Source: Saccharopolyspora flava
GTDB taxonomy: Bacteria; Actinomycetota; Actinomycetes; Mycobacteriales; Pseudonocardiaceae
NCBI RefSeq assembly: GCF_900116135.1
Contig: NZ_FOZX01000011.1
Coordinates: forward strand, 1 to 64,000
Length of the DNA: 64,000 nt
Reading direction: 5' to 3'
Within the stretch, counting starts at the first letter, position 1, and each line of letters starts with the position of its first letter. The notes beneath the pieces were generated by a model that worked only from the letters and a program-made list of their open reading frames with translations, was not told the DNA's origin and made no database searches. The position numbers and the translations under genes are program-made. Shown here piece after piece: positions 57,437 to 64,000 of the stretch.

Positions 57437-57448
57437 CACCATCTGGTG
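57437..57448. promoter_or_regulatory. Short palindrome upstream of cbiM
   Basis: CACCATCTGGTG is an inverted repeat about 80 bp before cbiM. It might be a metal-regulator operator, but no known motif is matched and no riboswitch structure is recognised. Confidence 0.25.
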
Positions 57449-57525
57449 ATAGCGGGTGATCGGCAACTACCCTGGATCGGCGGTAGTCCCGCAGGGGGAC
57501 CTCCGGTTCGGGGAGAGGAAGGCCA

Positions 57526-58215
57526 GTGCCGACCACGACGCTCGCGATGCACATGAGCGACGGGCTGCTCAACGCCCAGACGGCGGTGCTGTTCGCCGTC
57601 GTGGCGATAGCCGGCCTCGCGGTGGCGCTGGTGCGCGCGCGGGCCGACCTCGACGACCGCACGGCCCCGATGGCCGGACTCGTGGCGGCGTTCGTCTTCG
57701 CCGCCCAGATGATCAACTTCCCGGTGCTGCCGGGCGTCAGCGGGCACCTGCTGGGCGGGGCGCTGGCCGCGATCCTGGCCGGGCCGTGGGTCGGGGCGCT
57801 GTGCGTGGCGATCGTGCTGGTCGTGCAGTCGCTGCTGTTCGCCGACGGCGGCCTGACGATGCTCGGCGCCAACATCACCAACATGGCGCTGATCGGCACC
57901 GCCGTGGGCTACCTGGTGGCCCTGGCGCTGCGCCGCTTCGCCGCGCGCAGCCGGGCCGGCCTGCTGACCACCGCGTTCGTCGCCGCCTGGGTCAACACCG
58001 TGGTCGCCTCCTGCGGCTTCCTCCTCGAGTACGCCATCGGCGGCGACGCCGGGTTCGGCCTGGCCACCGTGTCGGTGGCGATGGTCGGCGTGCACTGCCT
58101 GATCGGCCTCGGCGAGGGGCTGATCACCGCCGCCACCGTCGGCGCCGTGGCCGCCGCCCGACCGGATCTCGTGCACCTGCTGCGCGGTGTCCGCACCCAG
58201 GAGGTCGTCCGATGA
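57526..58215 (+). CDS. cbiM: Cobalt/nickel ECF transporter substrate component CbiM
   Basis: A 229-residue membrane protein with six or seven helices. It contains HMSDGLLNAQ, FPVLPGVSGHLLGGALAAI and GANITNMALIGT, which mark CbiM, the metal-binding S subunit of cobalt ECF transporters. GTG 57526 has GGAAGG four bases upstream, but in other CbiM proteins the Met-His pair (MH..DG) is the mature N-terminus that coordinates the metal, and here MHMSDG begins at residue 8 (ATG 57547, no ribosome site). Either the true start is 57547 or the first seven residues must be tolerated or removed. Confidence 0.88.
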   Translation: MPTTTLAMHMSDGLLNAQTAVLFAVVAIAGLAVALVRARADLDDRTAPMAGLVAAFVFAAQMINFPVLPGVSGHLLGGALAAILAGPWVGALCVAIVLVVQSLLFADGGLTMLGANITNMALIGTAVGYLVALALRRFAARSRAGLLTTAFVAAWVNTVVASCGFLLEYAIGGDAGFGLATVSVAMVGVHCLIGLGEGLITAATVGAVAAARPDLVHLLRGVRTQEVVR

Positions 58216-58547
58216 AGCGCTTTCTGCTGATCTTCGCCCTGGTCGTGCTCGCCGTCGCCGGGGGCGTGGCCTACTTCGCCGACTCCGACCCCGACGGCCT
58301 CGACGCCGTGACCCAGCGGGGGTGCTCGGTCGTGCGAACCGAGCAGGGCGAGTCGCTGGAGGGCAAGTGCATCGCCCAGCACGCGGGCGACCACGCGCTC
58401 GGCGACGGCCCGCTGACCGACTACACCGTCGGCGGCGACGACCGGTTCACCGGCGTCGCCGGGATCATCGGGGCCGTCGTGACGCTGGCCGCGGCCGGAG
58501 GCCTGTTCTGGGGCCTGCGCCGCCGATCCGGGTCGGGGGAGGCCTGA
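58212..58547 (+). CDS. cbiN: Cobalt transport protein CbiN-like
   Basis: A 111-residue protein with two membrane segments, residues 3-22 (FLLIFALVVLAVAGGVAYFA) and about 82-103, and the intervening PDGLDAVTQRG typical of CbiN. ATG 58212 overlaps the cbiM stop in ATGA, and the stop is one base before cbiQ. It assists CbiM in metal uptake. The extracytoplasmic part holds two cysteines (about residues 37 and 53). Confidence 0.82.
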   Translation: MKRFLLIFALVVLAVAGGVAYFADSDPDGLDAVTQRGCSVVRTEQGESLEGKCIAQHAGDHALGDGPLTDYTVGGDDRFTGVAGIIGAVVTLAAAGGLFWGLRRRSGSGEA

Positions 58548-58548
58548 G

Positions 58549-59316
58549 ATGGGTGCCGGGCACGCCCACGCCCTGCACCTGCCCGGTGCCACGGTGCTGC
58601 ACCGGCTCGACCCGCACGTCAAGATCACCGCTGCGTTCCTGCTGGTCCTGTGCGTGGTGGCCACGCCGCGCGAGCACTTCGCCGCCTTCGCCGGGTACGC
58701 GGTCGTGCTGGCCGCGCTGGCGGCGCTCGGCCGGATCCCGCCGCGCTGGATGCTGACCCGCCTGCTCATCGAGGTGCCGTTCGTGGTGCTGGCGCTGCTG
58801 CTGCCGTTCACCGCGGGCGGCCCGACCACCGAGGTCGCCGGGCTGGCGCTGTCCACCGAGGGGCTGCTGGCCGGGTTCAACATCCTGGTCAAGGGAACGC
58901 TCGGGCTGGGCACCTCGCTGCTGCTCGCGGCCACCACCGCGCCCCGCGAGATCGTGCTGGGACTGCAGCGGCTGCGCGCCCCGAAGCTGGTGATCACCAT
59001 CATCACGCTGATGCTGCGCTACGCCGAGGTGATCGTCGCCGAGGCCGGGCGGATGCGCGTCGCCCGGATCTCCCGGGGCCACGACCCGCGCTTCGCCTGG
59101 CAGGTCGGGGCGACCGCGCGCGGGGTGGGCAGCCTGTTCATCCGCTCCTACGAGCGCGGCGAGCGCGTGCACCTGGCGATGCTCTCGCGCGGCTGGAGCG
59201 GCGAGATGCCCGAGCTCGAACCCGCTCGCCGCACCTCGTGGAAGACGTGGAGCCTCGGCCTGACCGCGCCCGCGGCGGCGGCCGTCGTCCTGGGGGTGTC
59301 GTGGTGGACCGCGTGA
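58549..59316 (+). CDS. cbiQ: Cobalt ECF transporter T component CbiQ
   Basis: A 255-residue membrane protein with five or six helices. It has the start HRLDPHVKITAAFLLVLCVVATP, and in the C-terminal half the coupling segment EAGRMRVARISRGHD with the conserved second Arg motif GERVHLAMLSRGW (the two Ala-Arg-Gly-type helices that contact the ATPases). It links the CbiM substrate subunit to the CbiO ATPase. ATG 58549 is immediately after the cbiN stop. Confidence 0.9.
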   Translation: MGAGHAHALHLPGATVLHRLDPHVKITAAFLLVLCVVATPREHFAAFAGYAVVLAALAALGRIPPRWMLTRLLIEVPFVVLALLLPFTAGGPTTEVAGLALSTEGLLAGFNILVKGTLGLGTSLLLAATTAPREIVLGLQRLRAPKLVITIITLMLRYAEVIVAEAGRMRVARISRGHDPRFAWQVGATARGVGSLFIRSYERGERVHLAMLSRGWSGEMPELEPARRTSWKTWSLGLTAPAAAAVVLGVSWWTA

Positions 59317-60095
59317 CCGAGCAACCGGCTGCTGAGCAGACCACCGCGGCGGGCGAATCGCCGGGCACCCCGGCCCTGGAGATCAGCGGCCTGGCCCACG
59401 CCTACCCGGACGGCCACCGCGCGCTGCACGAGGTGGACCTGCGGGTCGACCCGGGGGAGCGGGTCGCCGTGCTGGGACCCAACGGCGCGGGCAAGACGAC
59501 CCTGACGCTGCACCTCAACGGCGTGCTGCGGCCCACCGCGGGCAGCATCAGCGTCGGCGGGCTGCCGGTGGAGCCCCGGCACCTCAAGGAGATCCGGCGC
59601 CGGGTGGGCCTGGTGTTCCAGGACCCCGACGACCAGCTGTTCATGCCCACCGTCCGCGAGGACGTCGCGTTCGGGCCCGCCAACTTCGGCGCCCGCGGCG
59701 CCGACCTCGAACAGCGCGTCCAGCAGGCACTCGACGCGGTCGGCATGGCCGAGCACGGGCACCGCTCGCCGCTGCACCTCTCCGGCGGCCAGCGCAAGCG
59801 GGTCGCGCTGGCGGCGGTGCTGGCCTGCCAACCCGAGCTGCTGGTGCTCGACGAGCCCTCGGCGAACCTGGAACCCGTGGCGCGCCGCGAACTCGCCGAA
59901 GTGCTGCTCGCGGTCGGCGGGACGATGCTCATGGTCACCCACGACCTGCCCTACGCCCTGCAGCTGTGCCCGCGCAGCGTGATCATCGACCACGGCCGGG
60001 TCGTCGCCGACGCGCCGACCGCCGAGCTGCTGGCCGACGAGGCGCTGCTCGCCGAACACCGCCTGGAGCTGCCGTTCGGGTTCCGCGTGCCGTGA
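59313..60095 (+). CDS. cbiO: Cobalt ECF transporter ATPase CbiO
   Basis: A 260-residue ABC ATPase. Walker A is LGPNGAGKTTL (about residues 54-64), the Q-loop region is VGLVFQDPDDQLFMPTV, the signature LSGGQRKRVALA and Walker B LLVLDEPSANLEP. VFQDPDDQLF marks the ECF/CbiO subfamily. GTG 59313 overlaps the cbiQ stop (GTGA); GTG 59304 or 59301 would add three or four residues. It powers cobalt uptake and ends the cbiMNQO operon. Confidence 0.92.
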   Translation: MTEQPAAEQTTAAGESPGTPALEISGLAHAYPDGHRALHEVDLRVDPGERVAVLGPNGAGKTTLTLHLNGVLRPTAGSISVGGLPVEPRHLKEIRRRVGLVFQDPDDQLFMPTVREDVAFGPANFGARGADLEQRVQQALDAVGMAEHGHRSPLHLSGGQRKRVALAAVLACQPELLVLDEPSANLEPVARRELAEVLLAVGGTMLMVTHDLPYALQLCPRSVIIDHGRVVADAPTAELLADEALLAEHRLELPFGFRVP

Positions 60096-60163
60096 CCGCT
60101 TGACCCCGCACATCCGGCGGGCGACCGTGATCGCGCGGTCGCACTCGACGGGGAGGTCAGGCG

Positions 60164-61663
60164 ATGTTCGACGAGTCCGGCATCGAACGCGACGAGCACG
60201 GCATCGCCCGCTACACCGGGCTGCCCGACTCGCTGGTGGACATGCTGCGCGCGAGCGTCGAGCGCTTCGGCGACCGCGAGGCGCTGGTGGAGGTCGACGG
60301 CGGTCGGCTGACCTACCGGGAGCTGTGGCACCGGGCCTCCCGGGTCGCCGGCGGGCTGCGCGCCGCCGGGATCGGGCGCGGCGACCGGGTCGCCAACCTG
60401 CTGCCCGCGGGCGTGGACTGGGTGCTGACCTTCCTCGGCACCCAGCTCGCCGGGGCCATCGCGGTGCCGGTCAACACCCGCTTCGCCCCGCCCGAGATCG
60501 ACTACGTGCTCACTGACTCCGGCGCGGCGTTCACCGTCCGGCCCGAGGACCCGCTGCCCGACGGCGAGCCGCACGTCGTCGACGACCTCTCCCGCGACGA
60601 GGTGGCGGCGATCTTCTACACCAGCGGCACCACCGGGCTGCCCAAAGGTGCGATGACCACCCACGAGAACTTCCTGTCCAACGTGGAGAACGTCTGCCGC
60701 GCCAAGGGTATCGACGCCGAAACCGGTTGGAGCACGCGCAATCTCGTGTCGGTTCCGCTGTTCCACGTGACCGGCTGCAACACCCAGCTGCTGCTGCAGC
60801 TGTCCTTCGGCGGGGCGACCGTGATCCTGCCGAAGTTCGACGTGCGGCGGTTCCTCGAGGTCATCGCCGCCGAGCGGATCACCATGTTCACCACCGTGCC
60901 CGCGATCTACGCGCTGGCGCTCAAGCAACCCGACTTCGCCGAGTTCGACGTCAGCTCGGTCCGGCACGTCTCCTACGGCGGCGCGCCGATGGCGCCCGCG
61001 CTGGTCGAGCGGATCAAGGCCGCGTTCCCGCAGGCCCGGGTCGGCAACGGGTTCGGGCTCACCGAGACCTCGTCGATCGCCACGTTCCTGCCGCACGAGC
61101 ACTCGGTGGAGCACGCCGACTCGGTCGGGTTCCCGGCGCCGGTCGTCGACGTGGCGGTGCGCGAGCCCGACCCGGACACCGGCGTCGGCGAACTGCTGAT
61201 CCGCGGGCCCAACGTGGTGGCCGGCTACTGGAACAAGCCCGAGGCCACCGCCGCGACCTTCGTCGACGGCTGGCTGCGCACCGGCGACCTGGCGCGCGTG
61301 TCCGACGAGGGGCTGGTCCACCTGGCCGACCGCGCCAAGGACGTCATCAACCGCGGCGGCGAGAACGTCTACTCCGTCGAGGTCGAGAACGCGCTGGCGA
61401 CGGTGCCCGGCGTGGTGGAGGCCGCAGTGGTCGGCGTCCCGGACGAGGTGATGGGGGAGAAGGTGGGCGCGGTGATCGTCGCCGACGAGACCTTCGACGC
61501 CGCGCAGCTTCCCGCGCGGCTGGCCGACCGGCTCGCGGACTTCAAGATCCCGCAGTTCGTGCACCTCAGCGACCAGCCGCTGCCGCGCAACCCCGGCGGC
61601 AAGCTGCTCAAGCGCGAGCTGCGCGGCACCACCGGCTGGCAGGGCCCGCTCTGGGGCCGGTGA
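60164..61663 (+). CDS. Fatty-acyl-CoA synthetase (FadD-like)
   Basis: A 499-residue ANL enzyme. The P-loop is YTSGTTGLPKGAM, then HVTGCNTQLLLQLSFGGATVIL, GNGFGLTETSS, GYWNKPEATAATFVDGWLRTGDLARV and INRGGENVYSVEVE. It activates a carboxylic acid as its AMP then CoA ester. Start ATG 60164. The nearest relatives are medium- or long-chain acyl-CoA synthetases and 4-coumarate-ligase-like enzymes; the acid cannot be read from the sequence. It follows cbiO by 68 bp and is probably independent of it. Confidence 0.85.
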   Translation: MFDESGIERDEHGIARYTGLPDSLVDMLRASVERFGDREALVEVDGGRLTYRELWHRASRVAGGLRAAGIGRGDRVANLLPAGVDWVLTFLGTQLAGAIAVPVNTRFAPPEIDYVLTDSGAAFTVRPEDPLPDGEPHVVDDLSRDEVAAIFYTSGTTGLPKGAMTTHENFLSNVENVCRAKGIDAETGWSTRNLVSVPLFHVTGCNTQLLLQLSFGGATVILPKFDVRRFLEVIAAERITMFTTVPAIYALALKQPDFAEFDVSSVRHVSYGGAPMAPALVERIKAAFPQARVGNGFGLTETSSIATFLPHEHSVEHADSVGFPAPVVDVAVREPDPDTGVGELLIRGPNVVAGYWNKPEATAATFVDGWLRTGDLARVSDEGLVHLADRAKDVINRGGENVYSVEVENALATVPGVVEAAVVGVPDEVMGEKVGAVIVADETFDAAQLPARLADRLADFKIPQFVHLSDQPLPRNPGGKLLKRELRGTTGWQGPLWGR

Positions 61664-61793
61664 GCCCCCTCACCGCGTGCGGGCGCGGCCAGCGGTGATC
61701 GTCTCGTGCGACGAACGACTCATCGCCGCCGTCGTCGGACCCGGGTTACCGTGACCCCCGAAGTGGTTTGCGGGGCGAACGATCGAGGGTGGG

Positions 61794-63008
61794 ATGGCTG
61801 AGTCGTCGCGGGCGAAGTTCGCGCTGATCCTGGGCGGGATGTCGGCGTTCGGGCCGCTGTCGATGGACATGTACCTGCCCGCGCTCCCGGCGATCGCCGG
61901 CGAGCTGCACGCCGGAGCCTCCCAGGTGCAGCTGTCGCTGATGGCCTGCACGACCGGTCTCGCGCTGGGGCAGCTGGTGATGGGCCCGCTGTCGGACACC
62001 TACGGCCGCCGCCGCCCGCTGCTGATCGGCGTCGTCGTGTTCGCCCTCGCCTCGCTGGCCTGCGCCCTGGCCCCGTCGGCCTACGCGCTGGCCGCGCTGC
62101 GGCTGGTGCAGGGCTTCGGCGGCGCGGCCGGCATCGTCATCGCTCGCGCGGTCGTCCGCGACCTGTTCTCCGGGGTCGCGCTCGCCAAGTTCTTCTCGCT
62201 GCTGATGCTGGTCAACGGCGTGGTGCCGGTGCTGGCCCCGGTGCTCGGCGGCCAGCTGCTGCGGCTGACCTCGTGGCGCGGGGTGTTCGTGACGCTGTGC
62301 GCGATCGGCGCCGCTCTGCTGGTGGCGGCCCTGCTCGCGCTGCCCGAGACGCTGCCGCAGGAGCAGCGCAGGCCCGGCAGCCTCCCGCAGACCCTGCGCA
62401 CGTTCTGCACGCTGCTGCGCGACCGCTCGTTCGTCGGCTTCGCCCTGTCGGCGTCGCTGGCCTTCGCCGCGATGTTCGCCTACATCTCCGGCTCGTCGTT
62501 CGTGCTGCAGGACGTGCACCGGCTGTCGCCGCAGATGTTCAGCCTGGTCTTCGGCGTGAACTCGATCGGCATCGTCACCATGGGCCAGATCAACGGCCTG
62601 CTGGTGGGCAAGGTCGATTCGCGACGGCTGCTGGCGATCGGGCTGGGCGGCAACGCCGTCGGCGGCGTCTCGGTGGCCGTCTCGACCGTGCTGGGCCTGG
62701 GCCTCCCGGCGCTGCTGCCCGCGCTGTTCGTGACCGTGGCCAGCATCGGCCTGGTCTTCCCCAACGCCACCGCGCTGGCCCTGTCCGGCCACCGCGAGAT
62801 GGCCGGGAGCGCCTCGGCGCTGCTGGGCGTGCTGCAGTTCATGATCGGCGGCCTGGTCTCGCCGCTGGTCGGCATCGCGGGCTCGCACACCGAGGTGCCG
62901 ATGGGCCTGGTGATGGGCACGCTGTCGCTGTCGGCGGTGCTGGTCTTCGTCGTCCTCGCCCGGCGTCGTAGTGAGGAGACCGCGGAACCCGTCACGAGCG
63001 CGGGCTGA
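61794..63008 (+). CDS. Bcr/CflA-family multidrug efflux MFS transporter
   Basis: A 404-residue 12-helix MFS transporter. The opening KFALILGGMSAFGPLSMDMYLPALP and MGPLSDTYGRRRPLL with LVQGFGGAAGIVIARAVVRDLF are hallmarks of the Bcr/CflA subfamily. It likely exports a drug or metabolite by proton antiport in the membrane. ATG 61794. Its 3' end overlaps the convergent LysR gene by 17 bp. The substrate is unknown. Confidence 0.88.
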   Translation: MAESSRAKFALILGGMSAFGPLSMDMYLPALPAIAGELHAGASQVQLSLMACTTGLALGQLVMGPLSDTYGRRRPLLIGVVVFALASLACALAPSAYALAALRLVQGFGGAAGIVIARAVVRDLFSGVALAKFFSLLMLVNGVVPVLAPVLGGQLLRLTSWRGVFVTLCAIGAALLVAALLALPETLPQEQRRPGSLPQTLRTFCTLLRDRSFVGFALSASLAFAAMFAYISGSSFVLQDVHRLSPQMFSLVFGVNSIGIVTMGQINGLLVGKVDSRRLLAIGLGGNAVGGVSVAVSTVLGLGLPALLPALFVTVASIGLVFPNATALALSGHREMAGSASALLGVLQFMIGGLVSPLVGIAGSHTEVPMGLVMGTLSLSAVLVFVVLARRRSEETAEPVTSAG

Positions 63009-63909
63009 GCTCACCGCCGACCGCTGCGCGCAGCGCGGCGAACGCCGCCTGAACCGCGGGCCGGTCGGCGGTGTCGGACCGCCAGGCGGCGAACACCCGC
63101 CGCGTTGGCGGCCGGTGCAGCGACGCCAGCGCCACCCCGTCCGGCACAGGGCCTCGCCCCAGCCTCGGGACCAGTGCGATGCCCAGCCCGGCGGCGACCA
63201 GCGCCAGGAACGTCTGGTGCTCGCTCGCGGCGTGGGCGACGGAGAACCCGCAGCCGCGTTCGCGCAGTTCCCGGGTCAGCCATGCGTGCGCGCGCACGCC
63301 GGGTTCCCAGGAGATCCAGGACTCGTCCGCGCACTCGGCCAGATCGATCGGCCCCGCTTCCGAGATGAGCCGGTGCGAAGTGGGCAGCGCCAGGTCGGAG
63401 ACGTCGTCGATGAGGTGCGCGGCGTCGACGCCGTCGGGTAGCGGAGGCCGGGCGAGGTCCCACTCGTCGATGACCGCCAGGTCGATGTCCCCGCGCACCA
63501 GGAGCTCCAGCGCCGCCGTGGGGTCGTGCTCGCGGGACTCCAGTCGCAGGTCGGGGTGGTGCCGCCGGAGGTGATGCAGCGCCGCGGGCAGGATCGCGCG
63601 GGTCGCCGTCGCGAACGCCGCCACCGCCATGCGCCCGGTCACCCGGCCGCGCTGGGCCTCCAACGCGGTCTCGGCAGCGGTGATGCGCGTGAGGATCTCC
63701 TCGGTGCGTTCCACGAGCAGGTGGCCTGCGTCGGTCAGCACCACGCCCCGACCCCGGCGGACCAGCAGCGGCTGACCCACCTCGCGTTCGAGGCGCGCCA
63801 GCTGCTGCGAGAGCGCGGACTGGGTGAGGTGCAGCGCCGCCGCGGCCGCGCTGATCGTCCCGTGGCGCGCGACCGCGTGCAGGGAACGAGCCCGAACCAC
63901 GTCGAACAT
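62992..63909 (-). CDS. LysR-family transcriptional regulator
   Basis: A 305-residue LysR-type regulator. The winged helix has VRARSLHAVARHGTISAAAAAL and LTQSALSQQLARLEREVGQPL (residues 5-50); the effector domain continues to about 300. ATG 63909 (MFDVVRARS) is chosen over an upstream in-frame start at 63936, which would run through the promoter. It is convergent with the efflux gene and divergent from a gene starting at the very edge of the window, which is its more likely target. Confidence 0.9.
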   Translation of the reverse strand: MFDVVRARSLHAVARHGTISAAAAALHLTQSALSQQLARLEREVGQPLLVRRGRGVVLTDAGHLLVERTEEILTRITAAETALEAQRGRVTGRMAVAAFATATRAILPAALHHLRRHHPDLRLESREHDPTAALELLVRGDIDLAVIDEWDLARPPLPDGVDAAHLIDDVSDLALPTSHRLISEAGPIDLAECADESWISWEPGVRAHAWLTRELRERGCGFSVAHAASEHQTFLALVAAGLGIALVPRLGRGPVPDGVALASLHRPPTRRVFAAWRSDTADRPAVQAAFAALRAAVGGELSPRS

Positions 63910-63918
63910 AGAAGCAAT

Positions 63919-63947
63919 GCTAATGGAACAGGGCAAGAAACATTAGC
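63919..63947. promoter_or_regulatory. Inverted repeat, probable LysR operator
   Basis: GCTAATG (63919-63925) and CATTAGC (63941-63947) form an inverted repeat with a 15-nt spacer (centre near 63933), 10 bp upstream of the LysR start and 33 bp before the divergent gene. The T-N11-A-like layout suits LysR autoregulation. Confidence 0.6.
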
Positions 63948-63979
63948 TTGTCCTGGAGCGCGCGGGCGGAGTCCCGAGC

Positions 63980-64000
63980 ATGGAGGACATGGCTTCCGCG
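63980..64000 (+). CDS. Start of a divergent gene (truncated by the window edge)
   Basis: ATG 63980 or 63989 begins a frame that runs off the window after seven codons (MEDMASA...). GGAGGA lies close by. Only its position, divergent from the LysR gene with an operator between, supports it. Confidence 0.3.

Noticed and set aside
57430-57525. Cobalamin or NiCo riboswitch before cbiM
   Set aside because: No B12-box or conserved aptamer core could be recognised in this 95-bp stretch; only a short palindrome is present.

Overview
The window is high-GC DNA (roughly 70 % by eye) from an actinomycete. GTG starts are frequent and 4-nt stop/start overlaps are common. Several features point to the Pseudonocardiaceae, most likely Saccharopolyspora or a close relative: a geosmin synthase, a block matching the mycobacterial gcvH-garA-(DUF151)-MerR-gcvP neighbourhood, XRE/Scr1-type regulators paired with DUF6879 proteins, and a DtxR/IdeR-like iron box. 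The genus is inferred from gene content, not from a search. I found no rRNA, tRNA, insertion sequence or CRISPR array.

Layout. 1-1.4 kb: end of ahcY and a non-canonical MTHFR-like gene (methyl cycle). 1.9-7.9 kb: a WS/DGAT acyltransferase, then two paralogous type-B carboxylesterases flanking a GlcD-type FAD oxidase. 7.9-16 kb: a catabolic cluster (fused 2-oxoacid dehydrogenase E1, LysR, amino-acid dehydrogenase, DAO-family oxidase, ALDH7-like dehydrogenase, divergent ornithine-cyclodeaminase/mu-crystallin protein). Its enzymes can be ordered into a pipecolate-type lysine route to glutaryl-CoA. 16-18.5 kb: a tandem, partly decayed DUF6879/Scr1 regulator module. 18.5-24.4 kb: beta-lactamase-fold protein, geosmin synthase, YtcJ-type amidohydrolase and a two-part hypothetical protein. 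24.6-26.7 kb: a second amino-acid dehydrogenase behind a possible leader-peptide attenuator, then cspA with a long leader that contains an intrinsic terminator.

26.8-35 kb: an epimerase, then a 2-hydroxyacid/glyoxylate group (YdiJ-like FAD/Fe-S dehydrogenase divergent from serine-glyoxylate aminotransferase, a dicarboxylate-type transporter and a second GlcD-like oxidase). 35-41 kb: an APC permease, a small membrane protein and a FadR/GntR regulator divergent from malonyl-CoA synthetase (matB) and a fused carboxyltransferase; two palindromic operators lie between. 41-46 kb: an iron-box-controlled 2,3-dihydroxybenzoate operon (dhbA, C, E, isochorismatase and a free-standing aryl carrier protein) with no NRPS. 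46-49.5 kb: secreted GH20 hexosaminidase and PrpE-type acyl-CoA synthetase. 50-57.4 kb: phospholipid synthase, gcvH, garA, DUF151 nuclease-family protein, MerR regulator, tandem glycine riboswitch and gcvP. 57.5-60.1 kb: cbiMNQO cobalt transporter. The window ends with a fatty acyl-CoA ligase, a Bcr/CflA efflux protein and a LysR regulator.

The items best worth a second look are the leader peptide and hairpin before the 24.9-kb dehydrogenase, a dispersed hairpin element present twice in opposite orientations with co-varying arms, a separate 74-bp palindrome at 33.4 kb, the proposed pipecolate cluster, and the duplicated DUF6879/Scr1 module whose second regulator has lost its middle.
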